Shown: positions 7,978-17,904, numbered from the stretch's first letter. The stretch: 64,000 nucleotides of DNA from Dinoroseobacter shibae DFL 12 = DSM 16493 (GCF_000018145.1 NC_009952.1:1488001-1552000); one strand, 5' to 3'. Numbers and translations: made by a program. The notes: generated by a model from the sequence alone, not told the origin.

Positions 7978-8892
7978 ATGGACATCACGCTCTTTCGCGA
8001 TCTCGACCGGCTGCGGCAAACCGGAAATTTCTCCCAGGCCGCGGCGCTGGTCAATCTCAGCCAACCGGCCTTCAGCCGCCGGATCAAGTCCCTTGAGAAA
8101 TGGGTGGGCGCGGTTCTGGTCGATCGCTCGCGTCAGCCGGTGGTGCTGACCGAGGCAGGAACCCAGATGCTGGAGGCGGGGATGCAGGCGCTGGCCCGGA
8201 TCGAGCAGGAGCGCAGCCAGATCCGGGAGGCACAATCCCTGCCGGACAAATACGTGGTGACCTTCGCCACCCAGCATTCCATCGGCTGGCGCTTCTATCC
8301 GGCCTGGTTGCAGGCGCTGGAAGAGGCTTACGGGCCCATCTTGTCGCGCCTGCGGGCGGATGATCTGCCCAACTGCCTGAATGACCTCAAACAGGGCGCC
8401 GTGGATTTCGTCATCGCCTACGCCAGCGCCGAAATCCGCCCCCAGGCCGGGCAGCCGGGCGTGCGGATCGGGTCGGATGACCTGATCCCGGTCTGCAAGC
8501 CCGACGGGGCGGGCGCGCCGATCTACGATTGCGCCGCCGCCGGGGTGCGGATGCCCTTCCTGCGGTTCGGGGATGCCGCGCCGATCGGGATGCATCTGGA
8601 GCCGCTCTTTGCCGCTCACGGCCTGCGCAGCCGGTTTCGCACGGTCTACGAGAATTCCATGGCGGGGGCCTTGCGGATCCGGGCGCGGGCGGGCGACGGG
8701 GTGGCCTGGCTGCCCCATAGCCTCGTCGCACCGGACTTGGCCGGTGGTCTGCTGGTGCGTACCGGCCCGCCGGATTGGGACATCCCCCTCGAGATCCTGA
8801 TCTACCGGAACGCCGAGCGGTCCAACCGCGTGACCCGCGCGCTCTGGTCCTTTCTGGAGGTTCGGCAGGCGGTCAGCCTCGTGCCTGCCTGA
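7978..8892 (+). CDS. LysR-family transcriptional regulator
   Basis: A 304-residue regulator from the ATG at 7978 (MDITLFRDLDRLRQTGNFSQ). The helix-turn-helix spans about residues 15-45 (SQAAALVNLSQPAFSRRIKS) and the LysR effector domain follows (VTFATQHSIGWRFYPAWLQ...). An in-frame start nine codons upstream (7951) lies inside the palindrome and is not favoured. It is divergent from the five-gene PLP-enzyme/ProXVW/hydrolase operon and is its probable regulator. The inducer is probably the imported compound or a breakdown product, which is inference. Confidence 0.92.
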   Translation: MDITLFRDLDRLRQTGNFSQAAALVNLSQPAFSRRIKSLEKWVGAVLVDRSRQPVVLTEAGTQMLEAGMQALARIEQERSQIREAQSLPDKYVVTFATQHSIGWRFYPAWLQALEEAYGPILSRLRADDLPNCLNDLKQGAVDFVIAYASAEIRPQAGQPGVRIGSDDLIPVCKPDGAGAPIYDCAAAGVRMPFLRFGDAAPIGMHLEPLFAAHGLRSRFRTVYENSMAGALRIRARAGDGVAWLPHSLVAPDLAGGLLVRTGPPDWDIPLEILIYRNAERSNRVTRALWSFLEVRQAVSLVPA

Positions 8893-9051
8893 CCCGGTGG
8901 CCCGGCAGGCGCAAGCAAGCAAGACCATTGCCGGATCGCGCGATCCAGCTTACGCTTTCGGCATTTGACGATATCCGTTTTTCCAAACGCGTCGGCAGGC
9001 GACCTGACCGCACCCCGGCATACGACACGAAGATTTTGAGGAAAACCATTG

Positions 9052-10287
9052 ATGCACAACAAGTTTACCGTGGTGGCCCGCGTTCGGCCCGGCCATCAGG
9101 CCGAGATTGTAGAAATGCTCAGGGGCCGGAACTTCGTCTATCCCGGCGCCGATGCCGAATCGTTCGGCTTCCAGGACATTGCCAGCCTGCACTATGCCTC
9201 GGTCTGTCTCTATGACGACCCGGAGGATGGCTGGTCGCTGCTGTGCGAGCATAACGTGGATGGTGGGATCGGTGACTACCTGCGCGTGCTGATCGACACG
9301 GCCGAGAGGCGCGACGCGGGCCTCTTCCTGCGCACGCTTTACGGTCATTGCGAGGGGTTCGATGGAACCAGCCTCGATGGGTTGCACAACTACCTGCACA
9401 GCCGGGTGCACCGCCCGGTGGCCGGGTTCATCTCGGCCGTCAACATGACCCGGGATCAGATCCGGCTGGATGCCGCGGTCCACGACGTTGCGGATCGCGT
9501 CCTCGGCGAGGGCGGCGTGCCGATGTCCGCGGCGCAAGCGCAGGCGGCCGTGCTCGCAGCGCTCGATGCAGATGCCGGCACGCAGGGGCGCTGGCACAGC
9601 CTTGAAGACCCGGGCGTCGATCTGCCCACGGGCGACAAGCTGAAGATGGGCCTGGCGCTGCTGGGCAATGGCGTGGCGTTTCTCGGACTGGCCCTGTGGA
9701 ACCTGATCCCTGAACGCGCGGCGCGTACCGATCGCGCGCGCCCGGACCCGGATCTGCGCCGGTCGCTGGAGATCGGCGAGGATTTCGTGCCCACCAACCA
9801 CATGCTCAGCGTCGTGCATGTCCATACCGATGCCGGACGGTTCCTGGCCAAGCACGCGGCCTTCGGCATGCTGCGGGCCCTCGTGGCGCTGGTGTTCAAC
9901 AAGAGCTTCCTGGGGGAAATCAACACGATCCATTTCGCACACTGGGCCTTTGCCAACAACAACCGGCGCCTGATCTTCGTCAGCAATTATGACGGCTCCT
10001 GGCGCAGCTATCTCGATGACTTCACGCTCAAGGCGTCGAACGGGCTGAACCTGGCCTGGGCCCATTCCCGGTGGTTTCCGAAGACCTGGGCGATGATCTG
10101 GGGTGGCGCGTCCAAGGGGCCGCAATTCATCAACTTCGCGCGCCGATCCATGTATCCCACGCTGATGTGGTACAACGCCTATCCCGAGCTGAGCGTCACC
10201 AATATCGCCCGCAATCGCGCCCTGCGCGCAGCCCTGAAAGAGGCCCGCAAGGGCAGCGCCGACACATCCTGGCTGGAGCTCGTCTGA
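9052..10287 (+). CDS. uncharacterised protein paired with Dyp-type peroxidase
   Basis: A 411-residue protein with no signal peptide or membrane segment. The N-terminus (MHNKFTVVARVRPGHQAEIVEML) looks like a ferredoxin-like alpha/beta domain, and the C-terminal third has a conserved-looking aromatic stretch: INTIHFAHWAFANNNRRLIF, then SNYDGSWRSYLDDF, then MWYNAYPELSVTNI. I recall proteins of this type next to Dyp-type peroxidases in other bacteria, but know no function. A TTG directly before the ATG is a less likely start, and GAGGAAAA lies at a suitable distance upstream of the ATG. The stop is 2 bp before the peroxidase start, so the two are almost certainly co-translated and may form a complex. 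Confidence 0.8.
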   Translation: MHNKFTVVARVRPGHQAEIVEMLRGRNFVYPGADAESFGFQDIASLHYASVCLYDDPEDGWSLLCEHNVDGGIGDYLRVLIDTAERRDAGLFLRTLYGHCEGFDGTSLDGLHNYLHSRVHRPVAGFISAVNMTRDQIRLDAAVHDVADRVLGEGGVPMSAAQAQAAVLAALDADAGTQGRWHSLEDPGVDLPTGDKLKMGLALLGNGVAFLGLALWNLIPERAARTDRARPDPDLRRSLEIGEDFVPTNHMLSVVHVHTDAGRFLAKHAAFGMLRALVALVFNKSFLGEINTIHFAHWAFANNNRRLIFVSNYDGSWRSYLDDFTLKASNGLNLAWAHSRWFPKTWAMIWGGASKGPQFINFARRSMYPTLMWYNAYPELSVTNIARNRALRAALKEARKGSADTSWLELV

Positions 10288-10289
10288 CC

Positions 10290-11732
10290 ATGATCTATCC
10301 CGATCTCAGCAACAGCCCGAACATCCAGGGCATCTTCTTTCGTGGCTACGTCAAGCTCGACCATACCGCCTACGGCATGTTCCGCGTCACGGATCGTCTG
10401 GCCTTCCAGGACTGGCTGTCAAAGCTGCTGAAGGCGGACGGCATCACTTCCGCCGCCGAGCGACAGCCCGACGCGGGCGTCGTCAACCGCATGAACATCG
10501 CTTTCACTGCCGCCGGGCTCAAGGCCCTGTTGCAGGACGGGTTCATGGGCGAGAGCTACGACCATTCCTTCACCGGCGGCATGGTCGCGCCAGAACGCAG
10601 CCGGATCCTCGGCGATGTGGAGGTGAATGCGCCGCAGACCTGGGACTGGGGCTGCCATGACGATATCCACGGGGTGCTGATGTCCTTCGCGCCCTCGCGG
10701 GAGGTGGCCGAAACCCGTCTGCGCGATTGCCTGAGTGCCAATAACGGGGCCGAGTGCACCCATGTCACCTTCGGGCGGCTGGAGCATACCCAGCACGAGC
10801 CCTTCGGGTTCAAGGACGGGATCTCGCAGCCCGTGCTTGACGGCACCCCGCGCGCGAAAAAGCTCAGGACCGAGCGCCCGGACGAGGCGCGGGTGTCCAT
10901 CGTCCCGCCGGGCGAATTGATCCTCGGCTATGCGGACTCGACCGGCGCACTGCCCGAAACCCCTGCCACGAGCGCCGGGCTCGACCCGCTTGGGATCCTG
11001 CCGCCCCATCCCGAATGGTCCGAGCGGCGGGATTTCGGCAAGGACGGCTCCTACCTTGTGCTCCGGACCCTGAAACAGGACACTGACGCGTTCTGGAACT
11101 ACTGCAACGACGCCGCCACGGGGGAGGGGGAGGACACCCCGATCGCGCTGGCCGAGAAGATGGTCGGACGCCGGATCAACGGCGATGCCATGGCCCCCAA
11201 CGCCACACCCGAGGACAATAACAGCTTCGATTTCACCGATGACAGGGACGGCAAACATTGCCCCATCGGCTCCCATGTGCGGCGGTCCAACAACCGCGCC
11301 GTGAATATCCAGAGCGCGGATGTCTCCCTCGACGTCACCATGCGTCACCGCATCCTGCGCCGCGCGCGGATCTACGAAGATGCGGGCGAGACGGGTTTGC
11401 AGTTCATCTGCTTCAACGCCTCCATCGTGCGGCAATTCGAATTCATGCAGTCGGCCTGGTGCAACAATGCCTTCTTCCAGGGCCTTCAGAAGGAGGTCGA
11501 CCCGATCATCGGTACCCACCGGCAGGCCGCTTTCGGGCTCGACGCGATCGACCGCTACACGATCCCGCGCAGCCCATATCGCCGGGTGCTGAAGAAGCTG
11601 CCGCAATTCGTGACCGTGAAGGGCGGGGCGTATTTCTTCATGCCGAGCCTCGCGGCGCTGCGGTTCGTGGCGCAATCGTGCCGGGCCGAACAGGCACTCA
11701 AGACCCCGCTCAACACGCCCGGGACCGCCTGA
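10290..11732 (+). CDS. Dyp-type haem peroxidase
   Basis: A 480-residue Dyp-type peroxidase. The distal motif GFKDGIS carries catalytic Asp176 (the GXXDG fingerprint), and the proximal haem ligand is probably His329 in [13 protein letters not shown]. Dyp enzymes use hydrogen peroxide to oxidise dyes, phenolics or other substrates. This one is on the long side of the family (class C/D-like length) because of inserted loops around residues 190-300. There is no Tat or Sec signal and no encapsulin gene nearby, so it is probably cytoplasmic. It follows the uncharacterised partner gene with a 2-bp gap. The natural substrate is unknown. Confidence 0.92.
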   Translation: MIYPDLSNSPNIQGIFFRGYVKLDHTAYGMFRVTDRLAFQDWLSKLLKADGITSAAERQPDAGVVNRMNIAFTAAGLKALLQDGFMGESYDHSFTGGMVAPERSRILGDVEVNAPQTWDWGCHDDIHGVLMSFAPSREVAETRLRDCLSANNGAECTHVTFGRLEHTQHEPFGFKDGISQPVLDGTPRAKKLRTERPDEARVSIVPPGELILGYADSTGALPETPATSAGLDPLGILPPHPEWSERRDFGKDGSYLVLRTLKQDTDAFWNYCNDAATGEGEDTPIALAEKMVGRRINGDAMAPNATPEDNNSFDFTDDRDGKHCPIGSHVRRSNNRAVNIQSADVSLDVTMRHRILRRARIYEDAGETGLQFICFNASIVRQFEFMQSAWCNNAFFQGLQKEVDPIIGTHRQAAFGLDAIDRYTIPRSPYRRVLKKLPQFVTVKGGAYFFMPSLAALRFVAQSCRAEQALKTPLNTPGTA

Positions 11733-11875
11733 GGCGCGCGAGCCTGTCCGGGTCCGCGTGGCCGGGCAGGGCAGGGCGACTGGGCAATTCTACCGAAGAA
11801 TGGGCGCTTGACGCCCCTCGACGAATGCGGGCACGCTTGCTCGGTACCGAACGTATGTTCCAACGGGAGAAAAAC

Positions 11876-12844
11876 ATGAGAACCTATCTCACTGGGGCCC
11901 TTGTGGCCGCGGCGACCGCGCTCGGCGGTGGCTCTGTCGCAGCTCAGGACACTTTCATCGCGATTGGCACCGGCGGCGTGACCGGCGTGTACTACCCCAC
12001 CGGTGGCGCGATTTGCCGCCTGGTGAACCGCAACCGCTCCGAGCACGGCATCCGCTGCGGTGTCGAATCCACCGGCGGGTCGGTGTTCAACATCAACGCG
12101 ATCCGGGGCGGCGAGCTGGAATTCGGCGTGGCCCAGTCCGACTGGCAGTTCCACGCCTTCAACGGCACCTCCCGCTTCGAGGAGCAGGGGCCGTTCGAGG
12201 ATTTGCGCGCGATCTTCTCGGTTCACCCCGAGCCCTTCACCGTCGTGGCGCGGGCCGATGCGGGCATCGAGACCTTCGAGGATCTCAAGGGCAAGCGCGT
12301 CAATGTCGGCAACCCCGGCTCGGGTCAGCGCGGCACCATGGAAGTGCTGATGGAGGCCATGGGCTGGACCATGGACGACTTCGCCGTCGCCTCCGAGCTT
12401 CAGGCGGCCGAGCAGTCCCAGGCGCTTTGTGACAACAACATCGACGCGATGATCTACACCGTGGGCCACCCCTCCGGTTCCATCCAGGAGGCGACCACCG
12501 CCTGCGACAGCGTGCTCGTGACCGTGGCCAACGACGCGGTCGACCAGCTCGTGGCCGATAACAGCTTCTATCGCACCGCCACCATCCCCGGCGGGATGTA
12601 TCGCGGCACCGACGAGGACACCATGACCTTCGGCGTCGGCGCGACCTTCGTCAGCTCCATGGCCGTGCCGGAAGAGGTGGTCTACGAGGTGGTCAAGGCC
12701 GTGTTCGACAATATCGACCAGTTCAAGGGCCTGCACCCGGCCTTCGCCAATCTCGACGCCAAGGAGATGGCCAATGACGGTCTGTCCGCGCCGCTGCATC
12801 CGGGTGCTGAGCGGTATTTCCGCGAAGCCGGCCTGATCGAATAA
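11876..12844 (+). CDS. TAXI-family TRAP transporter substrate-binding protein
   Basis: A 322-residue periplasmic protein with a Sec signal ([20 protein letters not shown]... AAAQ-like cleavage near 24) followed directly by the TAXI hallmark [24 protein letters not shown] proteins bind amino acids or dicarboxylates, glutamate for example, and deliver them to a fused TRAP membrane subunit. Further family signatures are [28 protein letters not shown] and [12 protein letters not shown]. It is the first gene of the operon, about 140 bp after the peroxidase stop, and a hairpin separates it from the permease gene. Confidence 0.93.
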   Translation: MRTYLTGALVAAATALGGGSVAAQDTFIAIGTGGVTGVYYPTGGAICRLVNRNRSEHGIRCGVESTGGSVFNINAIRGGELEFGVAQSDWQFHAFNGTSRFEEQGPFEDLRAIFSVHPEPFTVVARADAGIETFEDLKGKRVNVGNPGSGQRGTMEVLMEAMGWTMDDFAVASELQAAEQSQALCDNNIDAMIYTVGHPSGSIQEATTACDSVLVTVANDAVDQLVADNSFYRTATIPGGMYRGTDEDTMTFGVGATFVSSMAVPEEVVYEVVKAVFDNIDQFKGLHPAFANLDAKEMANDGLSAPLHPGAERYFREAGLIE

Positions 12845-12865
12845 GGTCCGCGCGCATGACTTTCG

Positions 12866-12898
12866 CCCGGGGCGTGCATCTGCGCCCCGGGTCCTTTT
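12866..12898 (+). terminator. intra-operon terminator/attenuator
   Basis: CCCGGGGCG and CGCCCCGGG form a perfect 9-bp stem around an 8-base loop, followed by TCCTTTT. It lies between the binding-protein gene and the permease gene of one operon. Partial termination here would give an excess of binding protein over membrane subunit, a common arrangement in binding-protein-dependent transporters. Confidence 0.75.
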
Positions 12899-12926
12899 CA
12901 GTATTCAGATTTTTCGGGGGCGCCCC

Positions 12927-15581
12927 ATGACCGATCCCAACCAGCAGCCCGGCGGCAAGGGTGGCGAAGGCCGCCAGTTCACCGACGAGGAACTCCAGGA
13001 TCTGGTCGCCTCCACCGATAGCGGGGCGCGCAACCCGTCCAGCCGTAGTGTGGCCTTGCTGATTGCCGGTCTCGCCCTGGCGTGGTCGCTCTTCCAGCTC
13101 TGGATCGCCCAGCCCCAGCTTTGGTTCGCCGAATATGTGTCGGTTCTCAACTCGTCCCAGACACGTCCCCTGCACCTGACCTTCGCCATCGTGTTGGCGT
13201 TTCTGGCCTATCCCGCCTTCAAGAATTCGCCGCGCGACCGCATTCCGCTCTTCGACTGGATGCTGGTGGCCGTGGGCGGGTTTTGTTCCTTCTACATCTT
13301 CTGGTTCGCCGACACGCTCGCATTGACCGCGCGCTCCGGCCTGCCGACGCAGACCCAGATCATCATTGGTGCGATTGGACTGCTGTGCCTGCTGGAGGCG
13401 TCGCGCCGGGCGCTGGGGCCTGCCCTGACCATCGTCGGATCGCTCTTTCTGCTTTATGCTTATATGGGGCAGGGCTGGCTGATCCCGAACCTGATCGAGC
13501 ATGAGGGCCTGTCCTTCACCGCCCTGATCAACGCGCAATGGCTCGACACGGCGGGGGTGTTCGGTATCCCGCTGGGGGTGTCGACCGCCTTCGTGTTCCT
13601 CTTCGTGCTGTTCGGCTCGCTCTTGGACAAGGCCGGCGCGGGCAACTACTTCATTAAGCTCGCCTTCGCGGGGCTCGGCCATCTGCGCGGTGGGCCGGCC
13701 AAGGCGGCGGTGGTCGGCTCGGCCATGACGGGCCTGATCTCGGGGTCGTCGATCGCCAACGTGGTGACCACCGGCACCTTCACCATCCCGCTGATGAAGC
13801 GCGTGGGCTTTACCGCCGAACAGGCCGGCTCGGTCGAGGTGGCGTCCTCGGTCAACGGCCAGATCATGCCCCCGGTGATGGGCGCTGCGGCCTTCCTGAT
13901 GGTGGAGTTCATCGGCATTTCCTATGTCGAGGTGATCAAGCACGCCTTCATCCCGGCGGTGATTTCCTACATCGCGCTGATCTACATCGTGCATCTCGAA
14001 GCCCTGAAAAAGGACATGCCCGCGCTCGGCGAGGCCAAGAGCTTCGTCGGCATGATCGTCAAGTTCTTCCTCGGCTTCGCCATTGCGGGCGCCGGGTTCA
14101 CTGTTCTCATCTACGCCGTGGGCGCGCTGAAAGCCGCGGCCCCCGCGCTGACCGGGCCGGTGATGATGGTCGCCCTTCTGGCGGTTTACGTCTGGCTGGT
14201 GGCCATCGCGTCGCGCCGCCCGGACCTGGAGGTCGACGATCCCAACGCCAAGGAAATCGTGCTGCCGCAGGTCAAGGACGTCTATGCCACGGGCCTGCAC
14301 TACATCCTGCCCATCGTGGTGCTGGTGTGGTTCCTGATGGTCGAACGGCAAAGCCCGGCCAAATCGGCCTTCTATGCAACGTCGCTGATGATCTTCATCA
14401 TCCTGACCCAGCGCCCGCTCAAGGCGTTCTTCCGCGGCCTTGCCGCGGACGCGGTGGAAGAGTTCAAGGGCGGCTTCAACGACCTGGTCGAGGGGCTGAT
14501 CGCGGGGGCGCGCAACATGATCGGCATCGGTGTGGCCACGGCCGCCGCCGGCATCATCGTGGCCACGGTCACCAAGACGCCCATCGGCACCGAATTGGCC
14601 GGGCTGGTCGAACAGTTGTCCTTCGGCATCCTGTTCCTGATGCTCGTGCTGGTGGGGCTGTTCTCGCTCATCCTCGGGATGGGGTTGCCGACGACCGCCA
14701 ACTACATCGTTGTCTCGTCGCTCATGGCGTCGGTGGTGGTCTCGCTCGGCGCGCAGGAGGGGCTGATCGTGCCGCTGATCGCGGCGCATCTATTTGTGTT
14801 CTATTTCGGGATCATGGCGGATGTGACGCCGCCGGTGGGCCTGGCGAGCTTTGCTGCCGCCGCCGTGTCCGGGGGCGACCCGATCAAGACCGGGTTCACT
14901 GCTTTCTTCTATTCCCTGCGCACGGTGGCGCTGCCCTTCCTGTTCATCTTCAACCCGACACTGATCCTCTATGGCGTGGATCTCGGGACATGGCCGGGCA
15001 TATTCCAGGCCATCGGGGTGTTCATCGTGGCGACCTTTGCCATGCTGCTCTTTGCCGCCGCCACCCAGGGGTATTTCTTCGCCAAGTCACGCCTGCATGA
15101 AAGCTTTGCGCTTCTTCTGGTGGCCTTCACGCTCTTTGTGCCGAATGTCTGGCTCAACATGGTGCAGCCGCCCTTCCGCGAAGCCCCGGCCACGGAATTC
15201 GAGCAGGTGGTCGAAGCGGCCGAGACCGGCCAGGCTTTGCGCCTGCTGATCCGCGGCCCGGACTTCAACACCGGCGAGGCGGCGGAAACCACGATCCTGA
15301 TGGAGATCGGCGACGGCGATCTTGCGCAGCGGATCGACGCCTCGGGCCTGCTGCTGCTGCCCGAGGGCGACCAGGTGCGCCTCGACGAGCCCATGTTCGG
15401 CACCAAGGTCGCCGAGATCCTGGCGGATTTCGACTTCTACGCGGATGAGCCTGTGCAGATCGCCTCGATCCAGGTGCCGCAGACCCAACTGCCCGAGCAG
15501 GTCTTCTACATCCCGGCGCTGCTCTTGCTGGGCGGGGTGATCGCGTTGCAGCGGCGCCGCCAGACCAAGCCCGCTTTCTGA
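12927..15581 (+). CDS. TRAP transporter fused permease (DctQ-DctM, TAXI type)
   Basis: An 884-residue inner-membrane protein with many hydrophobic segments. The small DctQ-like part lies roughly within residues 30-190, and the large DctM-like part follows with GLGHLRGGPAKAAVVGSAMTGLISGSS and LGMGLPTTANYI, the two conserved re-entrant hairpin regions. The last 130 or so residues are a soluble DUF3394-like domain ending in one more membrane helix. It pairs with the TAXI binding protein upstream for sodium-driven uptake. A UspA gene begins 12 bp downstream. Confidence 0.93.
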   Translation: MTDPNQQPGGKGGEGRQFTDEELQDLVASTDSGARNPSSRSVALLIAGLALAWSLFQLWIAQPQLWFAEYVSVLNSSQTRPLHLTFAIVLAFLAYPAFKNSPRDRIPLFDWMLVAVGGFCSFYIFWFADTLALTARSGLPTQTQIIIGAIGLLCLLEASRRALGPALTIVGSLFLLYAYMGQGWLIPNLIEHEGLSFTALINAQWLDTAGVFGIPLGVSTAFVFLFVLFGSLLDKAGAGNYFIKLAFAGLGHLRGGPAKAAVVGSAMTGLISGSSIANVVTTGTFTIPLMKRVGFTAEQAGSVEVASSVNGQIMPPVMGAAAFLMVEFIGISYVEVIKHAFIPAVISYIALIYIVHLEALKKDMPALGEAKSFVGMIVKFFLGFAIAGAGFTVLIYAVGALKAAAPALTGPVMMVALLAVYVWLVAIASRRPDLEVDDPNAKEIVLPQVKDVYATGLHYILPIVVLVWFLMVERQSPAKSAFYATSLMIFIILTQRPLKAFFRGLAADAVEEFKGGFNDLVEGLIAGARNMIGIGVATAAAGIIVATVTKTPIGTELAGLVEQLSFGILFLMLVLVGLFSLILGMGLPTTANYIVVSSLMASVVVSLGAQEGLIVPLIAAHLFVFYFGIMADVTPPVGLASFAAAAVSGGDPIKTGFTAFFYSLRTVALPFLFIFNPTLILYGVDLGTWPGIFQAIGVFIVATFAMLLFAAATQGYFFAKSRLHESFALLLVAFTLFVPNVWLNMVQPPFREAPATEFEQVVEAAETGQALRLLIRGPDFNTGEAAETTILMEIGDGDLAQRIDASGLLLLPEGDQVRLDEPMFGTKVAEILADFDFYADEPVQIASIQVPQTQLPEQVFYIPALLLLGGVIALQRRRQTKPAF

Positions 15582-15593
15582 GAGGAACCTCCC

Positions 15594-16028
15594 ATGTTCA
15601 AGACCCTGCTTTTGCCCGTGGACCTGTCCAGCCCGCAAAGCTGGGAGAAAGCCCTGCCGGCCGCCTTGCGCCTGCGCGACAGCGAGGACAGCGCCCTGCA
15701 TATCGTCACCGTGGTGCCCGATTTCGGCCTGTCCGTGGTCGGCTCCTTCTTTGAGGAGGGGTTCGAGAAAAAGGCCCTCCAGGAGGTGTCGGACAAGCTG
15801 CGCAACTGGGTGGCGGAGAACGTGCCGGACACGGTGGAGGTGCATCCCCATGTCCTCCACGGCCGGGTCTATGACGAGATCATCCGCGCGGCGGACCGGC
15901 TCGATGTGGACGCGATCGTGCTCGGCTCCCACAGGCCGGACCTGGCCGATTACCTGCTCGGTCCGAACGCGGCGCGTGTCGTGCGCCACGCCAGGCAATC
16001 GGTGTTCGTGGTGCGTGGAGAGGCCTGA
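15594..16028 (+). CDS. universal stress protein, UspA family
   Basis: A single-domain 144-residue Usp protein. The start FKTLLLPVDLSS and the ATP-binding loop GSHRPDLADYLLGPNAARVV (G-2x-G-9x-type motif near residues 112-131) are clear. It lies 12 bp after a TRAP permease gene. TRAP-linked Usp proteins such as TeaD bind ATP and modulate transporter activity, so regulation of the TAXI transporter is the likely role. The aminotransferase gene starts 3 bp after its stop. Confidence 0.93.
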   Translation: MFKTLLLPVDLSSPQSWEKALPAALRLRDSEDSALHIVTVVPDFGLSVVGSFFEEGFEKKALQEVSDKLRNWVAENVPDTVEVHPHVLHGRVYDEIIRAADRLDVDAIVLGSHRPDLADYLLGPNAARVVRHARQSVFVVRGEA

Positions 16029-16031
16029 TCC

Positions 16032-17366
16032 ATGGCCGGTCATGTCTTCGGACGCAGTGCGGCGCAGATGCCCACGGCCGTGGCCGGAGCGGGCTGCTAC
16101 ATCATTGACGCCGACGGCAAGCGCTATCTCGACGGCTCGGGCGGCGCGGCTGTGTCCTGTCTGGGCCACGACCACCCGGCGGTGCGCGCAGCACTTCATG
16201 CCCAGATCGACAAGATTGCCTTCGCCCATACCGGATTCTTCACCTCCGAGCCTGCCGAGGTGCTCTGCGATGCGCTGATCGCGGCGGCGCCGAAGGGGAT
16301 CGAGAAGGTCTATCTGCTCTCGGGCGGGTCTGAATCCGTGGAGGCCGCGCTCAAGCTCGCGCGGCAGTTCTTCCTGGAGACCGGAGAGCCCCGGCGCCAC
16401 CGCGTTATCGCCCGGCGCCAAAGCTACCATGGCAACACGCTCGGCGCACTGGCCGCAGGTGGCAACGCCTGGCGCCGCGAGAAATACGCGCCCCTGCTGG
16501 TGGAAACTTACCATATAGATCCCTGCTATGCCTACCGGCATCAGGCCGTGGGTGAGAGCGATGCCGCCTACGGGCGGCGCGCGGCGGACGCGTTGCGCAC
16601 CGAGATCGAGCGCCTCGGCCCCGAGACCGTCATGGCCTTCATCGCCGAGCCCGTGGTGGGGGCCACCGCCGGGGCCGTGCCGCCCGCGCCGGGGTATTTC
16701 GAGCGCATCCGCGAGATTTGCGATGAATACGGCGTGCTGCTGATCCTCGACGAGGTGATGTGCGGCATGGGCCGGACCGGCACGCTCTTTGCCTGTGAAC
16801 AGGACGGGATCAGCCCGGACATCGTGACCATCGCCAAGGGGCTTGGCGCAGGTTATGCGCCCATAGGCGCCATGCTGGCCTCTGGCCGGATCTACGACGC
16901 CATCGCCCAAGGCAGCGGCAGTTTCCAGCACGGCCACACCTATCACGGGCACCCGCTCGCCGCCGCGGCGGCCGGGGCCGTGGTCGAAACCCTGCGCGCG
17001 CCGGGCACCATGGCGCAGGTCCGTGCCAAGGGCGCGACGCTGCAGTCGCGGCTGGAGGCGGCGCTGGGCCAGCATTCCCATGTGGGCGATATCCGGGGCA
17101 GGGGCCTCTTTCGCGGCATCGAACTGGTCGAGGACCGCGACACCAAGCGCCCGCTCGATCCCGCGCGCAAGGTGTCGGCCCGGATCAAGGCCGCCGCCAT
17201 GGCGCGCGGCCTGATCTGCTACCCGGGCAGCGGTACGATCGACGGCAAACACGGCGACCACATCCTGCTGGCCCCGCCCTTCATCATCGAAGACAAGCAG
17301 ATCGACGCGCTGGTCCACATGCTCGCCGAGGCCATCGACGACGCAATGGCCGCCACGCAGGCCTGA
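16032..17366 (+). CDS. class III PLP aminotransferase
   Basis: A 444-residue class III (omega) aminotransferase. SGGSESVEAALKLARQ binds the cofactor phosphate, LLILDEVMCGMGRTG carries the PLP-contacting Asp240, and TIAKGLGAGYAPIGA contains the Schiff-base Lys269. Members transfer amino groups from omega-amino acids, beta-alanine, GABA, taurine or diamines to pyruvate or 2-oxoglutarate. As last gene of the TAXI-TRAP/UspA operon with almost no spacing, it probably deaminates the imported compound. The exact donor is unknown. Confidence 0.9.
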   Translation: MAGHVFGRSAAQMPTAVAGAGCYIIDADGKRYLDGSGGAAVSCLGHDHPAVRAALHAQIDKIAFAHTGFFTSEPAEVLCDALIAAAPKGIEKVYLLSGGSESVEAALKLARQFFLETGEPRRHRVIARRQSYHGNTLGALAAGGNAWRREKYAPLLVETYHIDPCYAYRHQAVGESDAAYGRRAADALRTEIERLGPETVMAFIAEPVVGATAGAVPPAPGYFERIREICDEYGVLLILDEVMCGMGRTGTLFACEQDGISPDIVTIAKGLGAGYAPIGAMLASGRIYDAIAQGSGSFQHGHTYHGHPLAAAAAGAVVETLRAPGTMAQVRAKGATLQSRLEAALGQHSHVGDIRGRGLFRGIELVEDRDTKRPLDPARKVSARIKAAAMARGLICYPGSGTIDGKHGDHILLAPPFIIEDKQIDALVHMLAEAIDDAMAATQA

Positions 17367-17545
17367 ACGCCGCGCGGGCGCAGTCCGCAGGTCTGAAATC
17401 GTTGGGGAAAAGTGGCTAAGGGGACAGGCCTGATATACAATCTTCTCTGCTCCAGAACCGTCGGTTTATAAAGGGTTTTAGAAAATTGAGCTGCCGGCTG
17501 CAGCAAGCGAGACTGAGAACCAACTCCTCGAACCTACAAGTAAGC

Positions 17546-17743
17546 CATGCATTCAACAAAAGCCGACTGCCGGCGCTGCATCAGGATCTCGTATGCGGAC
17601 TGTGGCTTGAACCGCAGCCACTAGAACCGTGCCGTCTTGCAACCAGTCTTAACGCTGCGTTCGCGCAGCAAGTCCTCGACGTTACGCAGGGACAGCGGGA
17701 ACCGGACATACATCATGACCGGCAGGCGGGTAATCTTGGGGCC
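17546..17743 (-). pseudogene. IS6-family transposase remnant
   Basis: On the minus strand the frame reads MMYVRFPLSLRNVEDLLRER followed by TARF-stop-WLRFKPQS. This matches the N-terminal part of IS6-type transposases (LYFRFPLSLRNVEDLL...VRFWWNRFGP), with the conserved Trp changed to TAG (17621-17623). No DDE catalytic domain follows and no terminal inverted repeats are evident. It is a short decayed fragment. Confidence 0.65.
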
Positions 17744-17904
17744 GATCTTGAACCACTTGAACAGGCTGGGTTTGGTCAATACAGAACGTGACCTGCCACG
17801 GAACTCTCATCCAGCCGCGACCGGAGCCCGGATGGTGTTTACGCCGATCGGCGCATGTTGAAAGATCGACCGACGCGCGGAGATTTCATCTCGCGCAGTG
17901 GGGC

